From Cladosporium sp. IMV 00045 (Eukaryota > Ascomycota > Dothideomycetes > Cladosporiales > Cladosporiaceae): a DNA stretch of 19,603 nucleotides. Shown here one piece after another: positions 9,290 through 17,351 of this stretch (position 1 is its first letter; each line of letters begins with the position of its first letter). The stretch lies in contig MSJI02000526.1 of NCBI GenBank assembly GCA_001931905.2, forward strand, positions 1 to 19,603. The letters run 5' to 3'. The notes under the pieces are model-generated. The model was not told the origin of the DNA, did no database searches, and saw only the letters and a program-made list of their open reading frames with translations. Made by a program: the position numbers and the translations under genes.

Positions 9290-9712
9290 ATGGATCACCT
9301 TTGCCCTCGCCTCTCATTCCCTTTGGCACCCTGCATGCAATGCCTTTCCGGTTCTCCTCAGACCAAGAAGGTCTCCTCGAAGGCTAGTCGATCGAACTTC
9401 ATTCAATCCACCGTCTTCCCCGTCCCGCCCAAGTCGACACGCAACACAGCAAAGGCGAACCTCCACACCAAGCCTGCCGAAAAGCGTTCCCACCGATCCC
9501 ACCGACCAAAGCTCAGCCTTCAGACTCGCCTGCCACCCATCCCGCAGAGACAGGTCATGGACGAGCTGTCGGCCAGTCTCGCATCCTTCGTCCTGCAGCA
9601 GAACGAGCCCAGCCAGAGAGCATCCCAGGCGCCATCCATCCGCTCTATGAGGAAGGACTCCGCGACCGCGCCATGGCTTGAGCCCATCGAGCAAGTCCAG
9701 GCAAACACTTGA
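9290..9712 (+). CDS. small basic hypothetical protein, 140 aa
   Basis: I do not recognise this protein. A single open frame starts MDHLCPRLSFPLAPCMQCLS and ends EQVQANT. Supporting a real gene are the good start context (caacaATGG), a TATA-like ttaaata about 145 bp upstream, and a 110-bp CA/CT-rich leader with few ATGs, all typical for highly expressed fungal genes. The middle (about residues 24-80) is rich in Lys, Arg, Ser and Pro and looks disordered and basic. A short segment around residues 89-100 (VMDELSASLASFVL) could form an amphipathic helix. There is no clear signal peptide, membrane span or known domain. It could be a lineage-specific regulator or stress gene, a leader fragment of a larger spliced gene, or noncoding transcript sequence. 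Confidence 0.42.
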   Translation: MDHLCPRLSFPLAPCMQCLSGSPQTKKVSSKASRSNFIQSTVFPVPPKSTRNTAKANLHTKPAEKRSHRSHRPKLSLQTRLPPIPQRQVMDELSASLASFVLQQNEPSQRASQAPSIRSMRKDSATAPWLEPIEQVQANT

Positions 9713-11269
9713 GACTGACGTGTCTCGATCGATCGACGTGGTCGTCATCGTTACCTCACAGAATCGCAACTCTATTATACCTTCTCAGCCAATTTCCAAC
9801 GCTCGACATGTGCAGAAGGCACAGCTGGACTGAGCCTCGCCAAGTACGCTTGCTTACCATACTGCCGCGACAGAGAGCCTGCTCGTCTTCCTGGATCTTA
9901 CCGCATTCCTTGGTTCGAATCTTCAGCTTCGTCGTGCAAATTCCTGCAGAGCCATTGCTGCCACCACTACACTCTTGAACCGCGCAGACCGTAGCACTTC
10001 GTGCACATCTCCACACAGTCTTGAATGGAGGATGCCACAGCGTATCCTCGTCGTCTTTCCTTCGCCCGAACGTGTTTTCGCGCTTTGAATTCCGACAACA
10101 ATAGCGAACGAGATCCCAAGAGATCGAGGGGAGGCCGAAGGGCGAAAAAGCGATTTCTACTTCTCACGATTACTACCTATTTTTCTGCTCTCACGCGACG
10201 GCTGGACCGACAGCCTGAACACTGCAATTTCTTTCTACCTATTTCCATAATTTCTACATTAGTTTAGTATCATATGAATGTATTCTTCTTCAACATCAAT
10301 TCGAGTCAGCTGCCTTGGTCTGAAATTTTACTCGGGCAGTGAGGAGATTACTGTGACCTGTCTAGGGGCTGTAGTGGTCGACTGACGACAGTTCCCTAGG
10401 GTGACCCTTTCATATGTGTGAGCCAGGGCCCGAATCATTAGTGAGCATGATGACTGTGAATCGTCTGAAGCGCATGAGAAAAGTTATCGTCAACTACAGT
10501 GTCCTAGGATGACCTTTTCATTATTGCGAGCCAGGGCCCAAATCAGTAGTGAGAATGGTGACTGTCAAGACCCTTCTTCTCGACGGTCCTGTTGTAATTT
10601 CCTTGGTCAAGGAGCACCCCGACGTCGTTCGTTAGCCGGTCTGGTTTCAAATGTTGCTAGCCACACTAACATAGTGAGATATGTCAAGTTTCAGAGTGCT
10701 GTCGTAAAGTATAAGATATCGAGTCTAACGAGGGTAGCAGTGACTTCTTGCCATTTTCGTCAAGGAACCGATGGAGTCGCCGATATTCGGGCAAGCGGCG
10801 ACACAGCTGCCACCGTATAGGACGTGAATGGATGACTTTCACATGTGACAGCAAACTCTACACTTTTTGAGCCGAGGGCGGCGAGACTTGTGTGTGGCCA
10901 GGCGGAGCGAATCGGACTGAGGGCGCCAAAGGAACCGTGCGCGGCCGGGATCTTTTGGGGATGCACGGAGGAATTCATCGACTCCAAGTCATTTTTGCCT
11001 CCTCTCTTTGCTAATCCATCAACAACCCATCATTACGCGACGCCTTGACGACCTCGAACGACCACCACGCACATCTCCGCGCATCAAAGCGACTATACAC
11101 GCCGATTGCGGCCTGCGAAGTATCATTGCCGCCTTCAAGTCCTGATCACGCGACACTCCGCCAAAGGCTTCGCGCCGTCCCTTTTCTTTTTACCGCGACC
11201 AGACATTCAGCACTGGTGACGACAACCTTTCGCTCGCACCCGCAGTATCCTTGCCGCCGCACGAACAAC
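9713..11269. other. gene-free stretch upstream of the UPS2-like gene
   Basis: About 1.55 kb have no supported gene. It contains the presumed 3' end of the small transcript (9713 to about 10260), a degenerate tandem repeat with a 108-bp period (10338-10570), and the promoter and leader of the UPS2-like gene. The last 230 bp before the ATG at 11270 are C-rich and pyrimidine-rich on the plus strand, as expected for a leader. Confidence 0.5.
10338..10570. repeat. degenerate tandem repeat, 108-bp period, about two copies
   Basis: Positions 10390-10458 and 10498-10566 align without gaps at an offset of 108, with 13 differences in 69 positions by my hand alignment. Both contain the decamer gccagggccc (10422 and 10530), an agtgag word and a tgactgt word. 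A weaker partial copy begins near 10338 (agtgag, then ctgtga and gtct words) at an offset of about 102-103, which implies a small indel. It lies in intergenic DNA. Confidence 0.8.
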
Positions 11270-11894
11270 ATGAAGCTCTTCTCCGCCCGTCATGAGTACA
11301 ACTACTCGTGGGAAGAGGTCTCCACAAACAACTGGCGCAAGTACTGTCCTTGGAACGACAAGGCCGAGCATGTCATCGGAGTTGATGTTCTGAGCCGATC
11401 GCTCAACCAGCAGACTGGCATCGTGAGTCACCACCACCACCAGGCAAATGCCTTTCCGAAATCTACTAACACAGCCCTCACAGCTTCGTACCGAACGCCT
11501 GATCACCTGCAAGCAAGCCCTGCCCAACTGGCTCAAATCCTTCTTCGGCTCCAACGAAACCAGCCTCGTCTACGAAGTCTCCTACGTCAACCCGAAGGAA
11601 AAGTCCGTCACCATGTGCTCGCAGAACCTGACCTGGAGCGAGCTGCTGTCCGTGCAAGAGACCGTGCGATACACCGCCAGCCACAACGCCGGCAAGACCA
11701 ATTTCGACCAGACGGCCAAGATCATCGCGCTTTGCGGCGGCTGGCAGAAGATCAAGAACAGCATCGAGGAGGTCAGCGTGGACCGCTTCAGCAAGAACGC
11801 CGCCAAGGGCCGCGAGGGCTTCGAGAGAGTTCTTGCGATTTCCAGGGAGGTCTTTGCCGAGCAAAGGAGGCAGCAGCAGAAGCTCGTCGCTTGA
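11270..11894 (+). CDS. UPS2: PRELI/MSF1-domain phospholipid transfer protein, Ups2-like, 187 aa
   Basis: Ups/PRELI proteins work with Mdm35 in the mitochondrial intermembrane space to carry phospholipid between outer and inner membranes. Ups2 moves phosphatidylserine for phosphatidylethanolamine synthesis, whereas Ups1 moves phosphatidic acid (family knowledge). Exons are 11270-11422 and 11484-11894. The 61-bp intron has donor GTGAGT, branch CTAAC (about 11465) and acceptor ACAG. The product starts MKLFSARHEYNYSWEEVSTN. Features shared with yeast Ups2 rather than Ups1 are the MKLF start, NNWRKYCPWNDKAEHVIGVD, LRTERLITCKQALPNW and NAAKGREGFERVL. The PRELI fold covers about residues 1-170, and the tail is Gln/Arg/Lys-rich. 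It has no cleavable presequence, as usual for Mdm35-dependent import. It is shorter than yeast Ups2 because it lacks the long C-terminal extension. Confidence 0.94.
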
Positions 11895-12841
11895 GCGGAT
11901 TGGTGAAAAATTCAGAGAGTGATCTTGTTGATGATAGAACAAGAGTCGGCGGAGTGTTTCAGTAATGTTGGTTTCTGCGTTTTGAGCGATTATGGCATAT
12001 GGCGGCGGCGTTTTTTCTTCTGCTTTTACCTTCCTGGTCGCTTTTTCTCTATTTCCTGGGCCTGGGGAGTTTGTGATACCACTCTCTGCGTGAGAACGGG
12101 CCCTGCAAAAAAGTCGGATATCTCATTTTTGCTTCCTTCACAGCGAGCGCGGATTTATACACCGGCTGGGATAGATTTTCCTCCCTATCTTCTCCTTGCT
12201 TGAGCTTGGAGAATTTTGTTTTCACTATGGGATACACCACTCGGTTCAATATCTTACATTAGAGAAAAAGAGAGGCAACGTTTGCCGCTCGGAGCGGAAA
12301 ATGATACACAAAAACATACACGAACATGAAACACTTCAGAATTATGGTCCCTTTCCGTCGCGATCATGAAGTTGCAGCATGAGTTTATAAAAGCTGCGAA
12401 ATGCATAATTCGAATCTCTAGGAGGTAGCGATCCTCGAGGCTGTCTGGCTGCGTCCAACAACTTTTCTCCACTTCACCACAGACAAGAACGTCGAGAACG
12501 CCGAAGACTGAACAAATCGTACAACTCGGTGCAACCTCCGCCGAGGTCCCAGTCGTGCCAGTTCATTCAACACATCTCCTAGCGGGCAGGGTCTACTCGC
12601 GGAGAGGCACGCGAGGCCCTGGAAACGCTGTCTGTGGGTCACTCTGACATCACGATAAAGTGATCCATCGATGTCGTTGTGACGATGGAGCATGGAGATA
12701 AAGGAGTTGGCGAGATGGTTTTCAAGCTCCATTCAATCGATTTCTTCTTCTTATTAAACGACCGCAATACTGTTGTCCGTATCTCGGAAGCGTTTGTCGC
12801 CTATCGATTCATACAACATTTTGATCCAGTCAATCAGCACC
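11895..12841. other. intergenic stretch between the UPS2-like and dehydrogenase genes
   Basis: About 950 bp hold the 3' UTR of the UPS2-like gene (T-rich, from 11895 onward) and the promoter of the dehydrogenase. A minus-strand ATG frame of 104 codons (12418-12732) is the only candidate gene here. It has no recognisable motif and I do not call it. Confidence 0.5.
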
Positions 12842-13856
12842 ATGCCTGAGCCAAAGTCTCCCTTCGATATCGGTAAACAAACCCGACTGAGATCGATAAA
12901 GGAAATGATTTCTAACAAACATGCTAGGTTGGAAGCCTCCAGCGCCTCAAAACCAGCAGCCGCCTGGTCTCGAACACAAGATGGACCCCCTCCCTCAAGT
13001 CGACCAAGTCCCTACTTTCGACGGAGGCATGAAGACATATGAGCCCGCCGGCAAGCTCAAGGGCCGCAAAGCTCTCATCACCGGAGGCGACTCTGGCATT
13101 GGCCGAGCCACTGCCGTTCTGTACGCCATGGAAGGAGCGGAGGTCTTCATCACCTACTTGCCGGAAGAGCAGAAAGATGCCGACGACACGAAGAAGATGG
13201 TCGAGGACAAAGGTGGCAAGATCCACTTGCACAAAGCCGATTTGAGAACCGCCGACGCGTGCAAGAAGACAGTCGAGCAGGCGCTGCAATCGATGGGAGC
13301 CATCAACATTCTCGTCAACAACCATGCCTTCCAGTACATGCGCGAGACCATCCTTGACATTCCGGAGGATCAATGGCTGAAGACCTTCGACACTAACATT
13401 CACCGTGAGCAATTCACTGCCGTCAACGTCTGACTTATGACCAAAGACTAATGCGTTCGCATAGCCTTCTTCTACCTCTCCAAATACACCCTACCCCACA
13501 TGACCAAAGGCGACACGATCATCAACGACGCCAGCGTCAACGCATACATCGGCCGCCCGGACCTGCTGGACTACACGAGCACCAAAGGCGCGATTGTGTC
13601 TTTCACCTACGGCCTGAACAACCAGTGGATATCAAAGGGCATCCGAGTCAACGCAGTCGCTCCCGGGCCCGTTTGGACGCCGCTGGTCGTTGCGACCATG
13701 ACGGAGGACTCGCAAAAGAGCTTCAGCGGGCCGATCGGCCGTGGTGGTCAGCCGAGTGAAATCGCGACCGTCTTTGTGTTCCTGGCGAGCACGGATAGTA
13801 GCCAGATTAGCGGGCAGGTTATTCATGCGAATGGTGGTGTTGTTGTGGCTGGGTAG
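12842..13856 (+). CDS. classical short-chain dehydrogenase/reductase (glucose/ribitol dehydrogenase-like), 299 aa
   Basis: This is an NAD(P)-dependent oxidoreductase with a Rossmann fold, from the SDR branch containing bacterial YhdF/YghA-like and plant glucose/ribitol dehydrogenase-like proteins. The substrate is unknown. Three exons are 12842-12872, 12928-13404 and 13465-13856. The introns (55 and 60 bp) have donors GTAAAC and GTGAGC, and CTAAC/CTAAT branch words. The splice restores DTNIH-PFFYLSKYTLPHM. The cofactor motif TGGDSGIG is at 62-69. The NNAG position reads NNHA (141-144). The catalytic residues are Ser193 (NDASVNAY) and Tyr206/Lys210 (YTSTK). PGPVWTPL follows the active site. 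A proline-rich N-terminal extension (about residues 1-50) precedes the fold, which is typical of this branch. There is no signal peptide, so a cytosolic enzyme is likely. It converges on the p24 gene, with 180 bp between stop codons. Confidence 0.94.
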
Positions 13857-14036
13857 ATGTTTTGGTGTGATGTGACGGGACGACTTTGGACGAGAATCAT
13901 GGATTAGCCATATGTCAGCAGTGCAGCAACGGAATGAACAGAACAAGAAGAAAGTGTCAAAAAATGCTCCATCTATGCATCCAGCTCTCATGCTTTTCGT
14001 ATCATCCCAGCCTTTTCCCTTGAAAAGAGACATCGT

Positions 14037-14821
14037 CTACGTAAGCTTCTGCTTGATAAAGAAAGCCCTCAAATAGCTCAACTGCCACGCGCACGTCACG
14101 CCCAAAACCGCCAGCTGCAGCAACGTCCACCTCACGACTCTCGAATTGACGCTCTCGCTGATGTCCCGGAACTCGGCCTCGCGCTCGCGCTGGAAGACCT
14201 GCTCGCGCTTGACGTCCTGCAGGCGCGCGTTCAGGTCGCGCACCTTCTTCACCGCGTCCTCGATCTTGTCCTTGTCCGACGACTCGATCTGCGAGCTGTC
14301 GCCGATGGCCATGTCCAGCTCGAACTTGATCCCGCCCACCTGCGAGCCGGAGAAGAGGAAGCCCGACGTCGCGGGCACGTTGGTCGGCGTGAAGCACAGG
14401 CGGTGGTCGCCGGCGTCGGCGGCAGTGAAGATGAATTTACCAGAGGAGGAGGAGCGCTGCGAGACGACGCGGTGGTCGTTGTCGAAGGTTTCGTCGACGG
14501 TGATGAAGACGCCCTGGGCGGGTGGGTTAGATCTATGCGACTAGGGCAGGTGGGTGTTGGCGGAGGGAGGATGTACCATTTCAGGGTTGGGCATGTACGC
14601 TCTGGCCTGCTCATTCCATTGCGTGGCGGTGAAGTGTCCTGATAACCATGTTAGAGGTGTCGTGCAATGCGATTACAAGGTGGCATGTCCATACCAACGA
14701 CCAGCGTGTCCTTTGGCAGCTCCTCGAAGAAACATTTCTGGGAGGGTCCGTCGATGTAGAAGTAGAGAGCCTGTGCTTGGCTGGCCAAAAGTGCCAGACT
14801 GGCTAGTATTGAGGGCCACAT
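14037..14821 (-). CDS. p24/emp24-family cargo receptor (GOLD domain), 221 aa
   Basis: p24 proteins are type I membrane proteins that form oligomers cycling between ER and Golgi in COPII and COPI vesicles and help sort cargo such as GPI-anchored proteins. There are three exons: 14695-14821, 14577-14638 and 14037-14513. The introns of 56 and 63 bp both have CTAAC branch points. The signal peptide is MWPSILASLALLASQAQA. The GOLD domain spans about residues 19-120, with Cys30 (QKCFFEE) and Cys103 (RLCFTP) as the likely disulphide. A coiled coil runs about 135-185. The membrane span is about 192-211, followed by a short cytosolic tail, YLRAFFIKQKLT. This has the FF COPII-type signal and a KxKxx-like ER retrieval signal. 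The QKCFFEELPKDTLVVG start suggests the alpha subfamily (yeast Erp1/5/6-like), which is inference. An upstream in-frame non-ATG extension was rejected because the signal peptide begins at 14821. Confidence 0.94.
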
Positions 14822-15543
14822 GTTTGCTGGGTGTTTGTGAAGTATCGCCGTTGACAACAATTACATGTATTGCATGTAATGTTCGGCTTTCTTCTCCTGA
14901 CGTTCCAGGCAGCTCGTGTTCATGAGTCGTGTTCCTTAGGACGACGCCAAGGCTTCCAACGTTCCTTCCTCTTGAACTTGAACATCCTCACTTCAGTTCT
15001 ACACGAACTATGACTTCACCACAACATGTGAGGACGATATCGATGACACGCAACTATTCAACTGGTTACCCCTGGAAACAGTCGTTTATCATTGCACTCG
15101 GCCATCATTTGAGACTTAGATAATGGATGGTAACTCAGCAGCAAGCAGCACTGCATCTGCCTCCGCTATAAGTATTGCTGTTTCATTGATCTCCTGTCCT
15201 CTTCGCGTCTTTCTCTATTCGATAAGTTTCGGAGCCATCGACTCCAATGTTTCTCATTGACAGGAGTGTACGATGCTGAAAGAATGGGCCCATCTCCCGC
15301 ATCAACATCGAGACGAGTTGACACACCTGGGACTTCCCCATAATAAATCATAATAGCGGTAAGCAACGCAACAGGGACTGGAAGCTGTCATCTGCGAATA
15401 AAACCCTCGCCATTGGCTCAGAGCCGCCACCCAACTCGTCAATGTCGACTATGAATTTATTCACTACCGACGGCCCAAAGAATTCATAAGTTCCTCGCAA
15501 TCGACCTTTCCCTACACTATCAACGGAGAGAATCTCACCAGCC
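14822..15543. promoter_or_regulatory. divergent intergenic region between the p24 gene and the 2EXR-like gene
   Basis: These 722 bp contain both promoters. On the p24 side, an 8-bp-arm palindrome sits 39 bp before the start codon. On the right side, a TATA-like tataagta lies at 15167-15174, about 370 bp before the ATG at 15544, followed by a T/C-rich stretch. No coding sequence is supported. Confidence 0.55.
14860..14880. promoter_or_regulatory. perfect inverted repeat in the p24 promoter/leader
   Basis: The word attacatg (14860-14867) and its complement catgtaat (14873-14880) flank a 5-bp spacer. This makes a perfect 8-bp dyad 39 bp upstream of the p24 start codon. It could be a dimeric transcription-factor site or an RNA hairpin in the leader. 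No factor is assigned. Confidence 0.6.
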
Positions 15544-16239
15544 ATGTCACAATGCGAGTCAACTTGCGCCAGCTCGCCGCTCTTTCGCCTCCCAGGTGAA
15601 CTTCGGAACAAGATATATCATTACGCTCTCACCATCGACAAACCTGTTCTGGTGAACTCAAAAGGATTTCATGTGCCATGTCTCCTTTTGGCATGTCACA
15701 AGATTCGTTCAGAAGCTGCATCGATCTTCTACACCAGGAATAGATTTGACGTTCTGTTCGAGTTCTACGATTCGACATGGGCCGTGAAATATCTACGAAT
15801 AGCGCAAAAATACGCATGCGCAACTGATCAGCGAGTGACGATGAACTGCATGATGCCTGCCATCATCACGCCGAGTTGGCGGAATCTAGTTCTCTGGATG
15901 TGTCGCATTCGGTACAATGTACTTCCGCCCACGATTCTGTACACGCAAACGTCGTTGCGGCCCTCGATCAATGACGACCCTCGCCACGCTTTTGCCACTC
16001 ACTGGGATTCGCCTTCTTTCGAACAAAGAATTAGTCGGAAAACCGCGATTCCCTTGATGAGAATCCGACAACGTGTTCAGGAATTGATTGAGTCGACAAG
16101 AATTCATGGCCCTTTACGGATAGGCGAGGTGCCTACTGTACTGATTGATGGCCACGAACAACCACTGGGGCAATGGTTGGAAGGCTTGCGCAGAGAACTG
16201 ACCATCTGGGACGAGCGCTGGAGGTTTGATTATCCTTAA
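15544..16239 (+). CDS. fungal hypothetical protein with F-box-like/2EXR-like N-terminus, 231 aa
   Basis: The function is unknown. The N-terminus carries the pattern seen in a large family of short fungal proteins: LFRLPGELRNKIYHYAL at 13-29, then CLLLACHKIRSEAASIFY at 46-63. These proteins are usually annotated as F-box-like or 2EXR-domain proteins and are numerous in Dothideomycetes (family knowledge). In this copy the first ExR (ELR) is present, while the second block reads KIRSEA rather than a clear ExR. The remainder (about 70-231) is a poorly conserved, Arg-rich and Trp-containing region with no known domain or membrane span. It is a single exon with its start at an ATG just before the conserved block. 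An extra upstream exon cannot be excluded because the TATA-like box lies 370 bp away. Confidence 0.72.
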   Translation: MSQCESTCASSPLFRLPGELRNKIYHYALTIDKPVLVNSKGFHVPCLLLACHKIRSEAASIFYTRNRFDVLFEFYDSTWAVKYLRIAQKYACATDQRVTMNCMMPAIITPSWRNLVLWMCRIRYNVLPPTILYTQTSLRPSINDDPRHAFATHWDSPSFEQRISRKTAIPLMRIRQRVQELIESTRIHGPLRIGEVPTVLIDGHEQPLGQWLEGLRRELTIWDERWRFDYP

Positions 16240-16994
16240 GACCACCGATGGAGGTCTCACTTTGCTCAAGACTTGAACAACTCACTTCAGGCAGCAAGGC
16301 TTGTGCATATGGCGTTGTTTGACGACAGGCTATGTTTTCAGGCTCGACTAGCATGTCATGCTGGTATCGCCTTGGTCAATGGATAAGGACAAGTATTCAG
16401 ACATATCCAAGTTTGACAATCATGTTGAGTGCGGTTCGCTGGTGAGGCAAGAATGCTCGAACAGTAGTATTGAAACGCAGTCACGACACCGAGGGCGTCA
16501 TTCGGGATGCCGACATCCGTTCAGTACAAGGCCGCTGCTCGGGATTGCTACCATGCGCATGGCGCGAGGCGAAACGACCACTGTGACTACAACCAAAAGC
16601 AACACGGAGGGTCAGCAGCATGACCGCGGGATGAATCTGATGCCGGCAGCGAGCAGACACGAATCTGCGACGACTCTGCAACATTTCAAGAAGCACCTCG
16701 TACATGATACTCAGACAGGGGTGCGCGTCTAGCAACCGACAGCACCACGAACCATGTCAGCCCTTTCTGTGAAGCGGCAATCAAAATGCAGCACCAACTG
16801 CCGTTAGAACCGCTGCTAAGACGCTCGCTCGCCAACTCTAGCTCTGACATGCCAGGTGGTCGAAAAATGCACGGTACCTGCGCATAAGACGAGCAACTAA
16901 GACGTATTCGCCCACGTTCGACCTTATGCCACAGGATTGATGTCTTCGATCATCGAAGCTGGAAGGCCGTGAGGAAGGAGGGCGTTTGCCTAGA

Positions 16995-17096
16995 ATGTGT
17001 GCGTGCGCGCGCTGCGTGCAGGCCAAGCTCAGCCGAGCGCAATTACTGCATGCGTGCACGTCTGCGCGCAGAGTGGACTGTGTGTGTGCGTGCGCA
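16995..17096. repeat. cluster of alternating purine-pyrimidine tracts
   Basis: Three tracts of strict purine-pyrimidine alternation (GT/GC/AT steps) lie at 16995-17012, 17047-17061 and 17079-17096, 15 to 18 nt each. The first continues after one phase break to 17020. Such tracts can adopt Z-DNA. Confidence 0.65.
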
Positions 17097-17318
17097 AAGT
17101 CAGCCTCTAAGGATGAGGCAGACGGTGGTTGTTTCTGCTCGCCTCGTGCGAATGTGCATGACAGAGAAACGCCGCAAAACGAGGCATTACTCAGGCGTGG
17201 GTGCCATCCAGTATCAGCTTGCAGATGCGCGAATCGCATTTGCTGCCGAAGCACTGCGAACCTAATGCGGTTCGACAGCCTGCGCTAGGCACTATACAGT
17301 ACGAGCTCTTATAAGGTT

Positions 17319-17351
17319 CCCCTCACTTTTTTTTTTTTTGTCGTGAGAGGG
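17319..17351. repeat. T13 tract within an imperfect hairpin
   Basis: Thirteen consecutive Ts (17327-17339) are flanked by ccctcac-type and gtgagaggg-type arms. Positions 17319-17326 pair with 17343-17351, forming eight base pairs with one bulged A. The homopolymer would form most of the loop. Confidence 0.6.

Noticed and set aside
9912..9921. Perfect B-box-like word ggttcgaatc, suggesting a second tRNA
   Set aside because: The flanking bases do not form a T stem, and no acceptor or anticodon stem can be built around it.
12418..12732. Minus-strand ATG frame of 104 codons upstream of the dehydrogenase gene
   Set aside because: It begins with a true ATG and is divergent from the dehydrogenase, but the protein has no recognisable motif, the codon use is unremarkable, and a frame this long is common by chance.
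17262..17273. B-box-like ggttcgacagcc as part of a tRNA gene
   Set aside because: The last consensus base is wrong and no cloverleaf can be folded. It is kept only as a weak hint beside the T13 tract.
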